Below, one piece after another: positions 11,196 to 19,869 of a stretch of DNA of 64,000 nucleotides (position 1 is the stretch's first letter; each line of letters begins with the position of its first letter). Source of the DNA: Streptomyces sp. CB01881 (GTDB lineage: Bacteria > Actinomycetota > Actinomycetes > Streptomycetales > Streptomycetaceae); contig NZ_CP026498.1 of the NCBI RefSeq assembly GCF_002953255.1, positions 10,217,919 to 10,281,918 of the forward strand, read 5' to 3'. A program made the translations under genes and the position numbers. The notes beneath the pieces are model-generated. The model was not told the DNA's origin. It saw only the letters and a program-made list of their open reading frames with translations, and did no database searches.

Positions 11196-12632
11196 ATGTC
11201 GCAAGAGCTGGAAATCAAGGCCCGGGCAGTGCCGGGGGGCATCCCGGTGCTCGGCCACGTGCTCGGCTTCGCAGTCTGGCCGTTGAAGTTCCTCGACGAG
11301 CAGCGGGAACTCGCCGATATCACCGCGATCAACCTCGGCCCCAAGCAGGCCCGGATCGTCAACAATCCGACGCTGGTGCGCGAGCTCCTGGTCTCCCGCA
11401 CCAAGGACTTCATCAAGGCCGGTCCGCTGTACGACATCTCCAGTGCCTTCGTCGGCAACGGGCTCGCCATCAGCGAGGGAGCCTTCCACCGCCGGCAGCG
11501 GCGCCTGATGCAGCCGGCCTTCCAGCGCTCGCGGATGCCCGCGTACCACTCCGGCATGCGGGAGGCGGCGGAGCAGATGACGGCCCGCTGGCGCAGCGGC
11601 CAGGCCGTCGACGTGCACAAGGACCTCTTCCAGCTCGCCGTCTCGGTCATCGGCAACATGCTGTACGAGGGGCGCTTCACCGACGAGATGACGGACCGGA
11701 TCGTCTGGGCCGTGTCCACCGCGTCCAAGGGGATCGGATGGCGCAGCGTCGTCCCCGCGGCCTGGACCCACACCCTCCCGACCGAGGAGTTCCGCCGCTT
11801 CACCCGCGCCCAGCAGGCCCTGCACGGCCTCGGCGACCATGTGGTGGCCGAGTACCGCGAGCGTGACGACACGGACCCGGAGCACTTCCTGTCGATGCTC
11901 CTGGCCGCCCGGGACGAGAACGGGGATCCGCTGAGCGACAAGGAACTGCGCGACGAGGTCGTCACGCTCTTCTCGGCCGGCAGCGCGACCGTCGCCACTT
12001 CGCTGGCCTGGGCGCTGCACCTGCTCAGCATCCACCCGGACGTGGAGGAACGGCTCTTCACGGAGGTCACCGAGGTGCTGGCCGGCCGGCCGGTCACCGT
12101 CGCCGACCTGCCCCGGCTGGAGTACCTGGGCCGCGTGGTCACCGAGGTCCTGCGGCTCTACCCGCCGGCCTGGCTGCTGCCGCGCATCACCCCGGCCGAC
12201 ACCGAGCTCGGGGGCCATCCCATCCCGAAGGGCACCTACGTCTTCTTCAGTCCCTACTCGATCCATCACGACGCGCGGCTCTACCCGGACCCTGAGCACT
12301 TCGACCCGGACCGCTGGCTGCCGGAGCGCTCGGCATCCCGGCCCCGTGAGGCCTACCTGCCGTTCGGCGCCGGCATCCACCAGTGCATCGGCAACAACTT
12401 CGCGCTCACCGAGGCCACCATCGCCCTCGCCACCATCGTCGCGAAGTGGCGGCTGCGCCGGCCGCCGCGGGCCAAGGTCGGTACCCGCAGCGCCGCTCTG
12501 CTCGAACCGGTCGGGCTCACCCTGGTCGCCAAGCGGCGGGCGGGGCGCACGCCGGCGGTCGCCGCGAGCGCCCCGGCAGTCGAGTCGCCCGGCTGCCCCG
12601 TCACCGCCGCCCGGCCGGCGGCCGACGCCTGA
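11196..12632 (+). CDS. Cytochrome P450
   Basis: A 478-residue P450. The heme loop FGAGIHQCIG has the ligand Cys397; the K-helix EVLRL and the PERF-type region FDPDRWLPER are present. The I-helix reads SAGSATVATS, retaining the AGxxT pattern. The sequence resembles the pentalenene-oxygenase type of actinomycete terpene P450s. ATG 11196 is preferred over GTG 11190 because it is better spaced from AGGAA. It lies between the prenyl synthase and the terpene synthase and most likely hydroxylates the cyclised hydrocarbon. It needs ferredoxin and reductase partners, which are not in the window. Confidence 0.93.
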   Translation: MSQELEIKARAVPGGIPVLGHVLGFAVWPLKFLDEQRELADITAINLGPKQARIVNNPTLVRELLVSRTKDFIKAGPLYDISSAFVGNGLAISEGAFHRRQRRLMQPAFQRSRMPAYHSGMREAAEQMTARWRSGQAVDVHKDLFQLAVSVIGNMLYEGRFTDEMTDRIVWAVSTASKGIGWRSVVPAAWTHTLPTEEFRRFTRAQQALHGLGDHVVAEYRERDDTDPEHFLSMLLAARDENGDPLSDKELRDEVVTLFSAGSATVATSLAWALHLLSIHPDVEERLFTEVTEVLAGRPVTVADLPRLEYLGRVVTEVLRLYPPAWLLPRITPADTELGGHPIPKGTYVFFSPYSIHHDARLYPDPEHFDPDRWLPERSASRPREAYLPFGAGIHQCIGNNFALTEATIALATIVAKWRLRRPPRAKVGTRSAALLEPVGLTLVAKRRAGRTPAVAASAPAVESPGCPVTAARPAADA

Positions 12633-12718
12633 GCGCCGGCCCCCAGAACCCCCGCGCCCGCATCCCGGGCGGGCCGCCGTCGAAGTCGTTCCACCACACA
12701 TGCCAAGGAGTACCACCC

Positions 12719-13825
12719 ATGCCCGAAGAGCTGAACCCCTGTCCCGGGATCGGTCAGGACACCCGGGTCCAATTCCCGGTCCTTGCCCAGCGCTTCACCT
12801 GCGGCCTCCACCCCGAGTACTATGAGATCCTCCGCCGTCACGAGGCCTGGGTCCGTGAGAAGCTCCTGCCGGGCAACCCGGAGGCGGCCGACCAGATCCT
12901 GCGCGACAATCTGAGCGCGATGTTCGTCTGCATGTCCTACTACAATCTGGACACCGAACGTGTGCTGGACATCTGCAACCTGACGGACTGGCTGTTCATC
13001 CACGACGCCGACGTCGCCCGCCTGCGGACCACGCCGGACAGTTCGGACGTGGCGAGGCAGTCCGCGGTGGACGGCTACATCGGCAAGCTCAGGGGCATGC
13101 TGGAGGGCGGCGCGGCTCCGGACGAGCCCTGGGCCATGGACAGCATCAACGACCTGATCACCCGCTTCAGCGCCAAGTGCTCGACCGCGATGTTCGGCCG
13201 GCTGGTGGAGGCGTTCAACTACTACAGCCTGGAGACGATCCGGGACGAGGCCAGCGACCTGCTCAGCCAGAAGATCACCGACCTCGACAGCTACATGGAG
13301 ATGCGCGCCGCCGGCGGGAGCTCCGCCACGCTCTTCTACCACGTGGTCACCGAGTACGTGCTCGGCGTCGACCTGGACCGCGAGGTCCTCGACGACCCGC
13401 TGGTCCAGCAGTACTGGCAGAGCATCATGGACCACTGGTACCTTCCGAACGACCTGCTGTCGTTCCGTGCCGAGTGCGCCCGCGGTGATCACAACAACGC
13501 GGTCTGCCTGCTGCGGCGCTTCGAAGGACTGAGCCTCCAGGAGGCCGTCGACAAGGTGGCGGCACTGATCGACGACCGGCAGGACCAGGCCGTGCGGCAG
13601 TACGCGGAGATCTGCGCCTCGCCGCTGGCCGACCACCCCGGCCTGCTGCCCGTGCTGGAGACCTTCCAGGCCATCAGCGCCGCCAACCAGCGCTGGTCCT
13701 ACATGGCCCCCCGCTACCACGGCGAGGGCTTCGTCTGGAACGGCGTCCTCAGCGGCGAGGTCCGGCTCACGCCCGACCACACCTACTTCCCCGCCGTCCC
13801 CATCACCGGTGAACCGACCCGGTGA
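12719..13825 (+). CDS. Class I terpene synthase (cyclase)
   Basis: A 368-residue protein of the bacterial terpene synthase family. The NSE triad NDLLSFRAE (N244, S248, E252) is intact, and the C-terminal Arg-Tyr pair occurs in RWSYMAPRY. The usual DDxxD motif is replaced by HDAD (residues 95-98) after TDW, an unusual metal-binding sequence. ATG 12719 follows AAGGAG. The stop overlaps the methyltransferase start (GTGA). The enzyme should ionise a prenyl diphosphate with Mg2+ and cyclise it. The product cannot be predicted; a C-methylated substrate is possible because a methyltransferase is coupled to it. Confidence 0.88.
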   Translation: MPEELNPCPGIGQDTRVQFPVLAQRFTCGLHPEYYEILRRHEAWVREKLLPGNPEAADQILRDNLSAMFVCMSYYNLDTERVLDICNLTDWLFIHDADVARLRTTPDSSDVARQSAVDGYIGKLRGMLEGGAAPDEPWAMDSINDLITRFSAKCSTAMFGRLVEAFNYYSLETIRDEASDLLSQKITDLDSYMEMRAAGGSSATLFYHVVTEYVLGVDLDREVLDDPLVQQYWQSIMDHWYLPNDLLSFRAECARGDHNNAVCLLRRFEGLSLQEAVDKVAALIDDRQDQAVRQYAEICASPLADHPGLLPVLETFQAISAANQRWSYMAPRYHGEGFVWNGVLSGEVRLTPDHTYFPAVPITGEPTR

Positions 13826-14715
13826 CCAGTGTTTCCGACACCACTTCTGTACGCTCCGAAAGGCACCTACCGATGACCGAAGGCTCGATCGCGTCATTCG
13901 TTCCGACCAAGGACGACATCGCGGCGTTCTACGACAACTCGATCCCGCTGATCAATCAGCTGGTCGGCAACAACGTGCACGTGGGGTACTGGACGTCCTC
14001 GGAGGACCGGAGTTCGCTGCAGAAGGCGACCGACCGGATGACCGACATCGTGATCGAGCGTCTCGCCGTCAAGCCGGGCGCGCGGGTGCTCGACGTCGGC
14101 TGCGGGCTCGGTGCCCCGGCGATCCGCCTGGCGAAGGCCGCCGGCGTCCACGTGGTCGGCATCGCGACCAGTCCGAAGCTCATCGACGAGGCGCGCGAGG
14201 CAGCCCAGCAGGCGGGCCTGGCCGACCAGGTGACCTTCGAGGTGGTCGACGCCGAGGAGATGGACTACCCCGACGAGTCGTTCGACGCCGTCATGGCGAT
14301 CGAGTCCCTCGTGCACATGAACGACCGGCCGCGCGCCTTCGGGCGCATCGCCCGGGTGCTGCGGCCGGGCGGCCGGCTGGTACTGACCGACCGGGTGGAG
14401 ATCGCCACGCCGACCGAGCAGCAGCGGGAGGTCGTCGAGGCCTACCGGAGGCTCTCGATGAACAGCCCCTTCCTGAAGCTGGACGAGTACATCCGGTTCC
14501 TCATCGAGGCCCGGCTGCTCCCGGTCGAGTACAGGGACATCACCCCCGAGACCATGGCACACCAGCTCCACCTGCTGGAGGCCATCGAGCAGGAGACCGC
14601 GGGCTCCGCCACGTCGCTCGACCCGGCAGTCCTGTCGGCCGGCAAGTCCGTCTTCACCGGCCTGTTCGAGGCGCGCCTGCCCACCAACATGCTGATAGTC
14701 GCCGAGCGCGGGTGA
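13822..14715 (+). CDS. SAM-dependent methyltransferase, terpene cassette
   Basis: A 297-residue class I methyltransferase with DVGCGLGAPA (SAM loop, about residues 91-100), DAEEMDYPDESFD and RVLRPGGRLVLTD blocks. The layout resembles small-molecule C/O-methyltransferases of the sterol and rifamycin type. GTG 13822 overlaps the terpene synthase stop; ATG 13873, after a GAAAGG, is an alternative start that would remove 17 residues. It sits between a terpene synthase and a hydrolase, so it either methylates the prenyl diphosphate before cyclisation or decorates the terpene afterwards. The sequence alone does not decide. Confidence 0.88.
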   Translation: MTSVSDTTSVRSERHLPMTEGSIASFVPTKDDIAAFYDNSIPLINQLVGNNVHVGYWTSSEDRSSLQKATDRMTDIVIERLAVKPGARVLDVGCGLGAPAIRLAKAAGVHVVGIATSPKLIDEAREAAQQAGLADQVTFEVVDAEEMDYPDESFDAVMAIESLVHMNDRPRAFGRIARVLRPGGRLVLTDRVEIATPTEQQREVVEAYRRLSMNSPFLKLDEYIRFLIEARLLPVEYRDITPETMAHQLHLLEAIEQETAGSATSLDPAVLSAGKSVFTGLFEARLPTNMLIVAERG

Positions 14716-15680
14716 CCAGGCGTCCTCCAGCGCCGGCTACGGACGGCTCCCGGCCCGCACGGGCCGGGAGCACGTCCCCCGGCGCCGTCTACCGGGGGAT
14801 GGACCAGGCCACGCTGGACCGGCAGTACTCGCCGAGCTCCCGCGTGCCGAGCCTGCAGGCCTATCTCGACGAGTACGCGCAGCTGAGCGAGACCGCGCGC
14901 CGGTCCCACCCGGTCCACACCGCCCTGGCGTACGGACCTCACCCCGCGGAGACGCTGGACTACTTCCCGGCCGTGGCCGGCCGCCCCGGCGGGCGCCGGG
15001 AACCGCCGCCGTTGCAGGTGTTCGTCCACGGCGGGAACTGGCAGGCGCTGAGCCGGTCGGAATCGGCATTTCCCGGTCCGGCGCTCCTCCGGGCCGGCGC
15101 AGCGTTCGCCGTCGTCAACTATGGCCTGGCGCCGGCCACCCGGTTGGACGACATGGTCGGCATGGTGCGCCGCAGCATCGGGTGGCTGGTGCGGAACGCG
15201 GATGAGCTCGGGTTCGCCGCGGACCGGCTCCATGTCAGCGGGCATTCGGCGGGCGCCCACCTGATAGCGATGGCGTTGTTACCCGACTCCTCCGACGGTC
15301 CCTTCGAAGGACCGGACGTCTCCGGCCGGATCGCCGGCGCCGCCTTGCTGAGCGGGATGTACGACCTGGAACCGGTACGGCTGTCCTACGTCAACGACGC
15401 GCTGAGTCTGGACGAGGCCGGAGCGCACCGCAACAGCCCGCTGCACCGGCTACCGTCACGGCTGCCGCCGCTGATCATCGCCCGTGGCGGCAACGAGACC
15501 GAGGAGTACGCCTGCCAGCAGGACCGGATGGCGCAGGCCCTGCGCCCACGCACCTCGCTCACCGAGATCGTCGCCGCCGCGCGGGACCACTTCAGCATCC
15601 CGTACGATCTCGGCGCCGGCGGCACCGCGCTCGGGGACGCCGTCCTCGCCCAGATGGGACTGGGAGGGACGACGGCGTGA
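14712..15680 (+). CDS. Alpha/beta hydrolase, kynurenine-formamidase-like; carries a TTA codon
   Basis: A 322-residue esterase/lipase fold. It has the oxyanion motif HGGNW and the nucleophile elbow GHSAGAH, and the N-terminal MDQATLDRQYSPSSRVP resembles kynurenine formamidase-type hydrolases. A catalytic His probably lies in RDHFSIPYD near the C-terminus. GTG 14712 overlaps the methyltransferase stop. The Leu codon at 15279-15281 is TTA, the rare codon read by bldA tRNA in Streptomyces, so translation may be limited to late growth. Last gene of the plus-strand terpene operon; it may hydrolyse an ester or amide of the product. Confidence 0.82.
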   Translation: MTRRPPAPATDGSRPARAGSTSPGAVYRGMDQATLDRQYSPSSRVPSLQAYLDEYAQLSETARRSHPVHTALAYGPHPAETLDYFPAVAGRPGGRREPPPLQVFVHGGNWQALSRSESAFPGPALLRAGAAFAVVNYGLAPATRLDDMVGMVRRSIGWLVRNADELGFAADRLHVSGHSAGAHLIAMALLPDSSDGPFEGPDVSGRIAGAALLSGMYDLEPVRLSYVNDALSLDEAGAHRNSPLHRLPSRLPPLIIARGGNETEEYACQQDRMAQALRPRTSLTEIVAAARDHFSIPYDLGAGGTALGDAVLAQMGLGGTTA

Positions 15681-15763
15681 CGTCGGGGCTGCCGCTCCGG
15701 GCGAGCCGGGCAACGCCCGACCGGACACCACGCTGTCGGCGAACGGTATGAGCGGGTTGTGAC

Positions 15764-15798
15764 TTCGCCCCCGCCGGATGTGATCCGGCGGGGGCGAA
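15764..15798. terminator. Perfect 16-bp hairpin between convergent genes
   Basis: A 16-bp perfect inverted repeat with a 3-nt loop (15764-15779 with 15783-15798) lies between the hydrolase stop at 15680 and the stop of the minus-strand prenyltransferase at 15840. It should work in both directions. Confidence 0.85.
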
Positions 15799-15839
15799 TG
15801 CCGTCGAGGTCTTCCACCGGTCCGGCCGGTGATGTCGGG

Positions 15840-16622
15840 CTACTTGCCGAACCGCCGCTCGCGACCGGCGTACGAGCGCAGCGCGCGAAGAAAGTCGACG
15901 CGGCGGAACGCCGGCCAGTAGCAGTCCACCCAGTGCATCTCGGCGTAGGCCGACTGCCAGAGCAGAAATCCGGAAAGGCGCTGCTCGCCGGAGGTGCGGA
16001 TGATGAAGTCGGTGCGGTCGGCGGTCGGCGAGTACAGGTGCCGGGAGATGTCCTCGACGTCGAACCGCTCGATCAGGTCGACCGGGTCGCCGCCGGCCGC
16101 GATGTGCTGCTCGAAGGCGCTCTTGACGGCGTCGACGATCTCCCGGCGGCCGCCGTAGCCGACCGCGACGTCCACCTTGAGCCGACCGCGCCCGGCGGTC
16201 GCCGCGGCGGCCTCCTTGAGCACCCGGGCGCTGTCGCCGGGCAGCAGGTCGAGCGAGCCGATCACCTGGACCTCCCAGGGGCAGTCCTCGGCCGCGATGT
16301 TCCTGACGGTTTCCTCGATGATCTCGATCAGCGGCCCGAGCTGCTCCGCGGGCCGCCCGAGGTTGTCGTCGGAGAGCATGAAGAGGGTGACGTGCTCGAT
16401 TCCGGCGGCCGTGCACCAGCCGAGGAACTCGGCGGCCTTGGCGCCACCGGCGCGGTACCCCTCCCGGACGTCCTCGTGCCCCGCCTGCCGGGCCCAGCGG
16501 CGGTTGCCGTCGAGCATGATCCCGACGTGTTTCGGGCGGGGCAGGCCCTCCAGGGTGCTGGCCAGCCGACGCTCGTACACCGCCTCCATCTGCCGGCGGA
16601 GGAACAGCGGGAGCAGCTTCAT
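15840..16622 (-). CDS. cis-Prenyltransferase (isoprenyl / undecaprenyl diphosphate synthase family)
   Basis: A 260-residue UppS-family enzyme. The diagnostic start of the fold, HVGIMLDGNRRWA with the catalytic Asp, is present, as are GYGGRREI and the C-terminal RTSGEQRLSGFLLWQSAYAE segment that binds IPP and Mg2+. It makes Z-configured polyprenyl diphosphates in the cytosol. It is convergent with the terpene operon and separated from it by a strong hairpin, so it is its own transcription unit. Actinomycetes have several copies; this one may be housekeeping, or may supply a Z-prenyl substrate to the cassette or a lipid acceptor to the glycosyltransferase at 7609. Confidence 0.92.
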   Translation of the reverse strand: MKLLPLFLRRQMEAVYERRLASTLEGLPRPKHVGIMLDGNRRWARQAGHEDVREGYRAGGAKAAEFLGWCTAAGIEHVTLFMLSDDNLGRPAEQLGPLIEIIEETVRNIAAEDCPWEVQVIGSLDLLPGDSARVLKEAAAATAGRGRLKVDVAVGYGGRREIVDAVKSAFEQHIAAGGDPVDLIERFDVEDISRHLYSPTADRTDFIIRTSGEQRLSGFLLWQSAYAEMHWVDCYWPAFRRVDFLRALRSYAGRERRFGK

Positions 16623-16787
16623 GAACCCTCTCCAACGGGTCGTACGTATCTCCAGCAGACGGTATCAACGCCCGTGGGGCCCCTCCGCCACAGCTTGTAA
16701 CAATCCTGCTACAGAGACCACTTGACCGGGCGGCGAAAGGCGATTCGACGCGTCCCGGCGGGACGTCCGGCTGCTCGGGGCCGTTCG

Positions 16788-17762
16788 TCAGCCGCGGGAC
16801 CACTCCGCCGGTGAGGCACCGGGGAGAATTCGGAGGCGGTCCGGAACGTGGGCGTCGGCGAGGGCGGTGCCGAGTACGACGGTGTCCCACGCGTCCCACG
16901 GGATTCCGGCGTCCTCCATCGCCGTGACGAAGTCGCGCCAGTCGCGTCGGCCGGACTCGACGTCGGCGAGGAGTCCGCGCAGCCGTGCGTCCTCGTCCGC
17001 GTGGACCACGCCGTCCCGCCCGGCGGATCCGATGGCCTCCAGCCAGCGGGATCGGCGGCTCACGAGGTCGAGGGCAGGCTCGCCCGGTGTCTGCGCGTAG
17101 AGCCGCTCGGCCTTGGCCCGGGGGGATTCCTCCGAGCCGGTCCGGATGGCCTGGATGACCCGTCGCCGCTGTCGTTCATCGAGGAGGACGGAGAGCTCGC
17201 GAACGACGTCGGCCGGTTCGTCCGGCGAGTGCACGCCGTTGAGGATGTAGTTCGTGGTGGTCAGCGAGGACCGCAGCTGGTGCGGCGCGCGGTCCGTGGC
17301 ATTGGCCGACCCCTTGAGTCCCGCCATCCTCACTGAGGCCGGCAGTGCGCCCGCGGGCATCCGCACCACCAGCAGCAGCATGGGCGTCCGCTCCATGAAC
17401 AGCTCCGTGACATCGCGGCGGTCACGGGTGGCGATGTTCCACTGGAACTCCCACAACGCGCGGATGACATGCCGGCCGCCGCTGGTGATCTCCGCCGCGA
17501 CGACCCTGGCGTCGTGCCGCGCCAGCCATTCGAAGACTGTTTCCAGCTCGCGGCCGACCACGGCGTCCGGCTTGCACAGGAGCACCGTGTGGCGGTCCAG
17601 CCATCCACGGACCACCTCGGCCGGCCCGGCCGCGGCGAGGTCCTCCCATCCTTCACGGAAGTACAGATCGAGGCCGTAGAACCTCCGCTTCATCGGTTGG
17701 ACCGATAGCCAGGCCGGAATCTCGTCGCCGAGTCGACCGGTGCCGAAGTCGATGGGGACCAT
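16788..17762 (-). CDS. Nucleoside-diphosphate-kinase-like protein lacking the catalytic His
   Basis: A 324-residue protein. Residues about 60-185 follow the NDK fold: LLCKPDAV (K64), a long alpha/beta middle, GSANATDRAPHQLRSSL and NYILNGVHSPDEPADVVREL. In active NDKs the last block carries the phosphohistidine in NxxHGSDS; here the aligned residue is Asn175, with His178 three residues later. About 140 residues at the C-terminus have no match I know. ATG 17762 follows CGGAGG. It is the last gene of the minus-strand operon from the ACP (22063) downwards. It may be a non-catalytic nucleotide-binding protein, or it may use the shifted His; both are inferences. Confidence 0.7.
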   Translation of the reverse strand: MVPIDFGTGRLGDEIPAWLSVQPMKRRFYGLDLYFREGWEDLAAAGPAEVVRGWLDRHTVLLCKPDAVVGRELETVFEWLARHDARVVAAEITSGGRHVIRALWEFQWNIATRDRRDVTELFMERTPMLLLVVRMPAGALPASVRMAGLKGSANATDRAPHQLRSSLTTTNYILNGVHSPDEPADVVRELSVLLDERQRRRVIQAIRTGSEESPRAKAERLYAQTPGEPALDLVSRRSRWLEAIGSAGRDGVVHADEDARLRGLLADVESGRRDWRDFVTAMEDAGIPWDAWDTVVLGTALADAHVPDRLRILPGASPAEWSRG

Positions 17763-17818
17763 GACGGGTGTTGCCTCCGAAGTTCTTCCGAAATGCCTGC
17801 CGCGGGCGGGGGGACGGG

Positions 17819-18796
17819 TCAGCGCGCCCGGACGCGGAGGTCGAAGCGGGACACGGGCCGGGCCCCTTGGACGACATCGATGGTGAGGGGCGTTCCCAGG
17901 TACGTCTTGGCGGGATCGTCCTCGGTGCCGACCCGCGCCCGCAGTTCGGTCGGCAGGTCGAACTCCGCGACCGAGGTGTAGCTCGTGGCGCAGGCAGTCA
18001 TCTCCAGCTCTGCGGCCGGAGTGCCGGTGCGCCGGGAGATGGTGGCGAGTGCCAGCTGTCGTGCCGCCTCCAACTGCACCATGCCGAAGATGTGGTCGAT
18101 CGGGTGGTCGAAGAGGACCGGATGGCGGATGTCGGCCCGCACGGTGGCTGTGGACACGTCGTCGGCCAGGGCGAGATCTGCCAGGACGATGTTCTCGGGG
18201 TTCACCCGCCCCACTTCCTGCGGGCTCACCGTCGTCGTGGGCGGCTCCGGAAACACCAGCTGGATCGGCAGCTCGCGGCCCTTGCGCATGAAGTTGCGCA
18301 TTTCCCGCCACGTGGTCCGTTTGATCCACGTCATGCGGATGCGGACGTCGGCGACCTTCGCCCCGTCCACCCGGATCACGAAGTTCCACAGCAGGCCCGA
18401 CAGCACGCGCCCGCGCCTCCACTCGCGCTCGACCGTGCTCTCCAGGACCGCGTTCACCGGTCGTGTGGTGTCCAGCGGCTTCTCGTCGGCCAGCCGGGCG
18501 TCGAGCTCCTGGAACAGGAACTGGTAGTCGTTGCCCTCCACGGGGATGCCGAACTGGCTGTGTGCCACGACGAAGCACGCCTGTCGGCACACCTCGACGA
18601 GCAGCGCGAGGTCGGGCTGGTGGTTCTGCAGCGGGTACTCGCAGTAGAAGCTGTGCGCGCGGGGCAGCTGTACGCCCATCAGCATTTCGCGATCTGACGT
18701 GACCGAGAAATCAGTGATGAAGACCTCGTCGATCGACCACTTGTGCACCAGCTCCCTCGGTATGGTCTGCCGGTGTGCGATCGCCTGTACTCCCAT
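17819..18796 (-). CDS. AfsA-family double hotdog protein (gamma-butyrolactone-synthase-like)
   Basis: A 325-residue protein with two AfsA-type hotdog halves. The C-terminal half has the signature HPVLFDHPIDHIFGMVQLEAARQ; most AfsA proteins have Pro where this one has Phe in DHIFGM. AfsA/ScbA transfers a beta-ketoacyl group from ACP to dihydroxyacetone phosphate on the way to gamma-butyrolactone signals. ATG 18796 follows GGAAAGGA. No TetR-type butyrolactone receptor is in the window. It sits in an operon with an ACP, AsnB and two kinase-fold proteins, so it may instead acylate a phosphonate intermediate with an ACP-bound acyl chain; that is inference. Confidence 0.85.
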   Translation of the reverse strand: MGVQAIAHRQTIPRELVHKWSIDEVFITDFSVTSDREMLMGVQLPRAHSFYCEYPLQNHQPDLALLVEVCRQACFVVAHSQFGIPVEGNDYQFLFQELDARLADEKPLDTTRPVNAVLESTVEREWRRGRVLSGLLWNFVIRVDGAKVADVRIRMTWIKRTTWREMRNFMRKGRELPIQLVFPEPPTTTVSPQEVGRVNPENIVLADLALADDVSTATVRADIRHPVLFDHPIDHIFGMVQLEAARQLALATISRRTGTPAAELEMTACATSYTSVAEFDLPTELRARVGTEDDPAKTYLGTPLTIDVVQGARPVSRFDLRVRAR

Positions 18797-18834
18797 GGGA
18801 AATCCTTTCCTGATGCCGACGTGCGAAGGACCTG

Positions 18835-19857
18835 CTACTGAAGGTCGGAGAGGACCGCGGCCCGGGCGGACGGGTCCATCATGTCGACGTTCGAGACGTA
18901 GCACCGGGCGTTCTCGCAGAGACCGGCAAGCGTCTTCTGCATGGTGTTGTAGTGCTTTGCGTAGCGCTGGACGTCGTAACCGAAATGTGCGATCAGATCG
19001 TCCTTCAACCCGTACGTGGTCACGCCGAGGCCGAACTGGTCCAGGAAGGGGAGTGCCGTTCCCGGATCCACCTGGTGAAATCCGGCCGGAGTGTCCTGGC
19101 GTGAGTTGACGATCACGATGTTGCGGACCGGGGCGGAATTCGTCGCTGGTTTCCCGAAGAGGATCTCCGGACTGGAGATGTACTCGCCCTCCTCGATGTG
19201 CCGGGGCAGCCGGTGTCGGTCGATGAGCTCTCCGAAACACGCGTCCCGCCGGACCCGCATGGCCGACGGGACACCGTGTGCCGTGACCCCCCGCACCAGC
19301 ATGTGGGTGTTGGAGAGGAACTGTGCGCCGCCCAGGCAGGCCTGGGCGAGGAAGACGCTCTTCCCGCCGCCGGTCTGCCCGAACAGGAGTGTGCCGTCGC
19401 CGTTAAGGGTGAACCCGGCTGCCTTGAGGTCCAGCAGGCCGTTCTCGGCGGCGTGGACACTCAGGATGTGCTTGATGAAGTACGGCCAGACCAGCTTCTC
19501 CAGCGAGCGCCCGTAGACGTGGAACGTCCGGCCACGGGTGACGAGGTAGACCGGGTCACCGAAATAGGGGCCGCGGTAGTAGCCCTTGGTGAAGCGCTTG
19601 GCCCGCACGGTGGAGTCCACCAGGTGCCGGACGGCCTCGACGTCCACCTTGTCGCGGTCGAGGTCGTAACAGCGGATCTCGAAGTCGGCCGCGGCATCGT
19701 CGGCCGCGAAACGCGTGAAGTACGACCGCGCGGGAGGGCTCTCCAGATTGCTGCACAGCCGGATGCGGATCAGGTTGAGGTCGACGACGGACGTCGACCT
19801 GATTGCCGGGCCGGGCGGCGGCCCTGCGGCCGGTGGGCCCGTGAAGGGGGCAGTCAT
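18835..19857 (-). CDS. HPr-kinase-like P-loop protein
   Basis: A 340-residue protein. The centre holds a P-loop GQTGGGKS (residues 160-167) after LNGDGTLLF, the arrangement of the HprK C-terminal kinase domain, in which the loop sits between beta strands after the NGDG turn. About 140 N-terminal residues resemble the variable front of HprK-related proteins in biosynthetic clusters. It should bind ATP; the phosphoryl acceptor is unknown. The GTG-ATG pair at 19860/19857 allows two starts; ATG 19857 is chosen. It lies between AsnB and the AfsA-like gene with short gaps (12 and 38 bp). Possible roles are phosphorylation of the product (as in fosfomycin self-protection) or of a protein partner. 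Confidence 0.72.
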   Translation of the reverse strand: MTAPFTGPPAAGPPPGPAIRSTSVVDLNLIRIRLCSNLESPPARSYFTRFAADDAAADFEIRCYDLDRDKVDVEAVRHLVDSTVRAKRFTKGYYRGPYFGDPVYLVTRGRTFHVYGRSLEKLVWPYFIKHILSVHAAENGLLDLKAAGFTLNGDGTLLFGQTGGGKSVFLAQACLGGAQFLSNTHMLVRGVTAHGVPSAMRVRRDACFGELIDRHRLPRHIEEGEYISSPEILFGKPATNSAPVRNIVIVNSRQDTPAGFHQVDPGTALPFLDQFGLGVTTYGLKDDLIAHFGYDVQRYAKHYNTMQKTLAGLCENARCYVSNVDMMDPSARAAVLSDLQ

Positions 19858-19869
19858 CACTGTGTTCGC

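Noticed and set aside
9926..12142. Long minus-strand frame opposite the prenyl synthase and P450
   Set aside because: Same reason: shadow of well-supported plus-strand genes.
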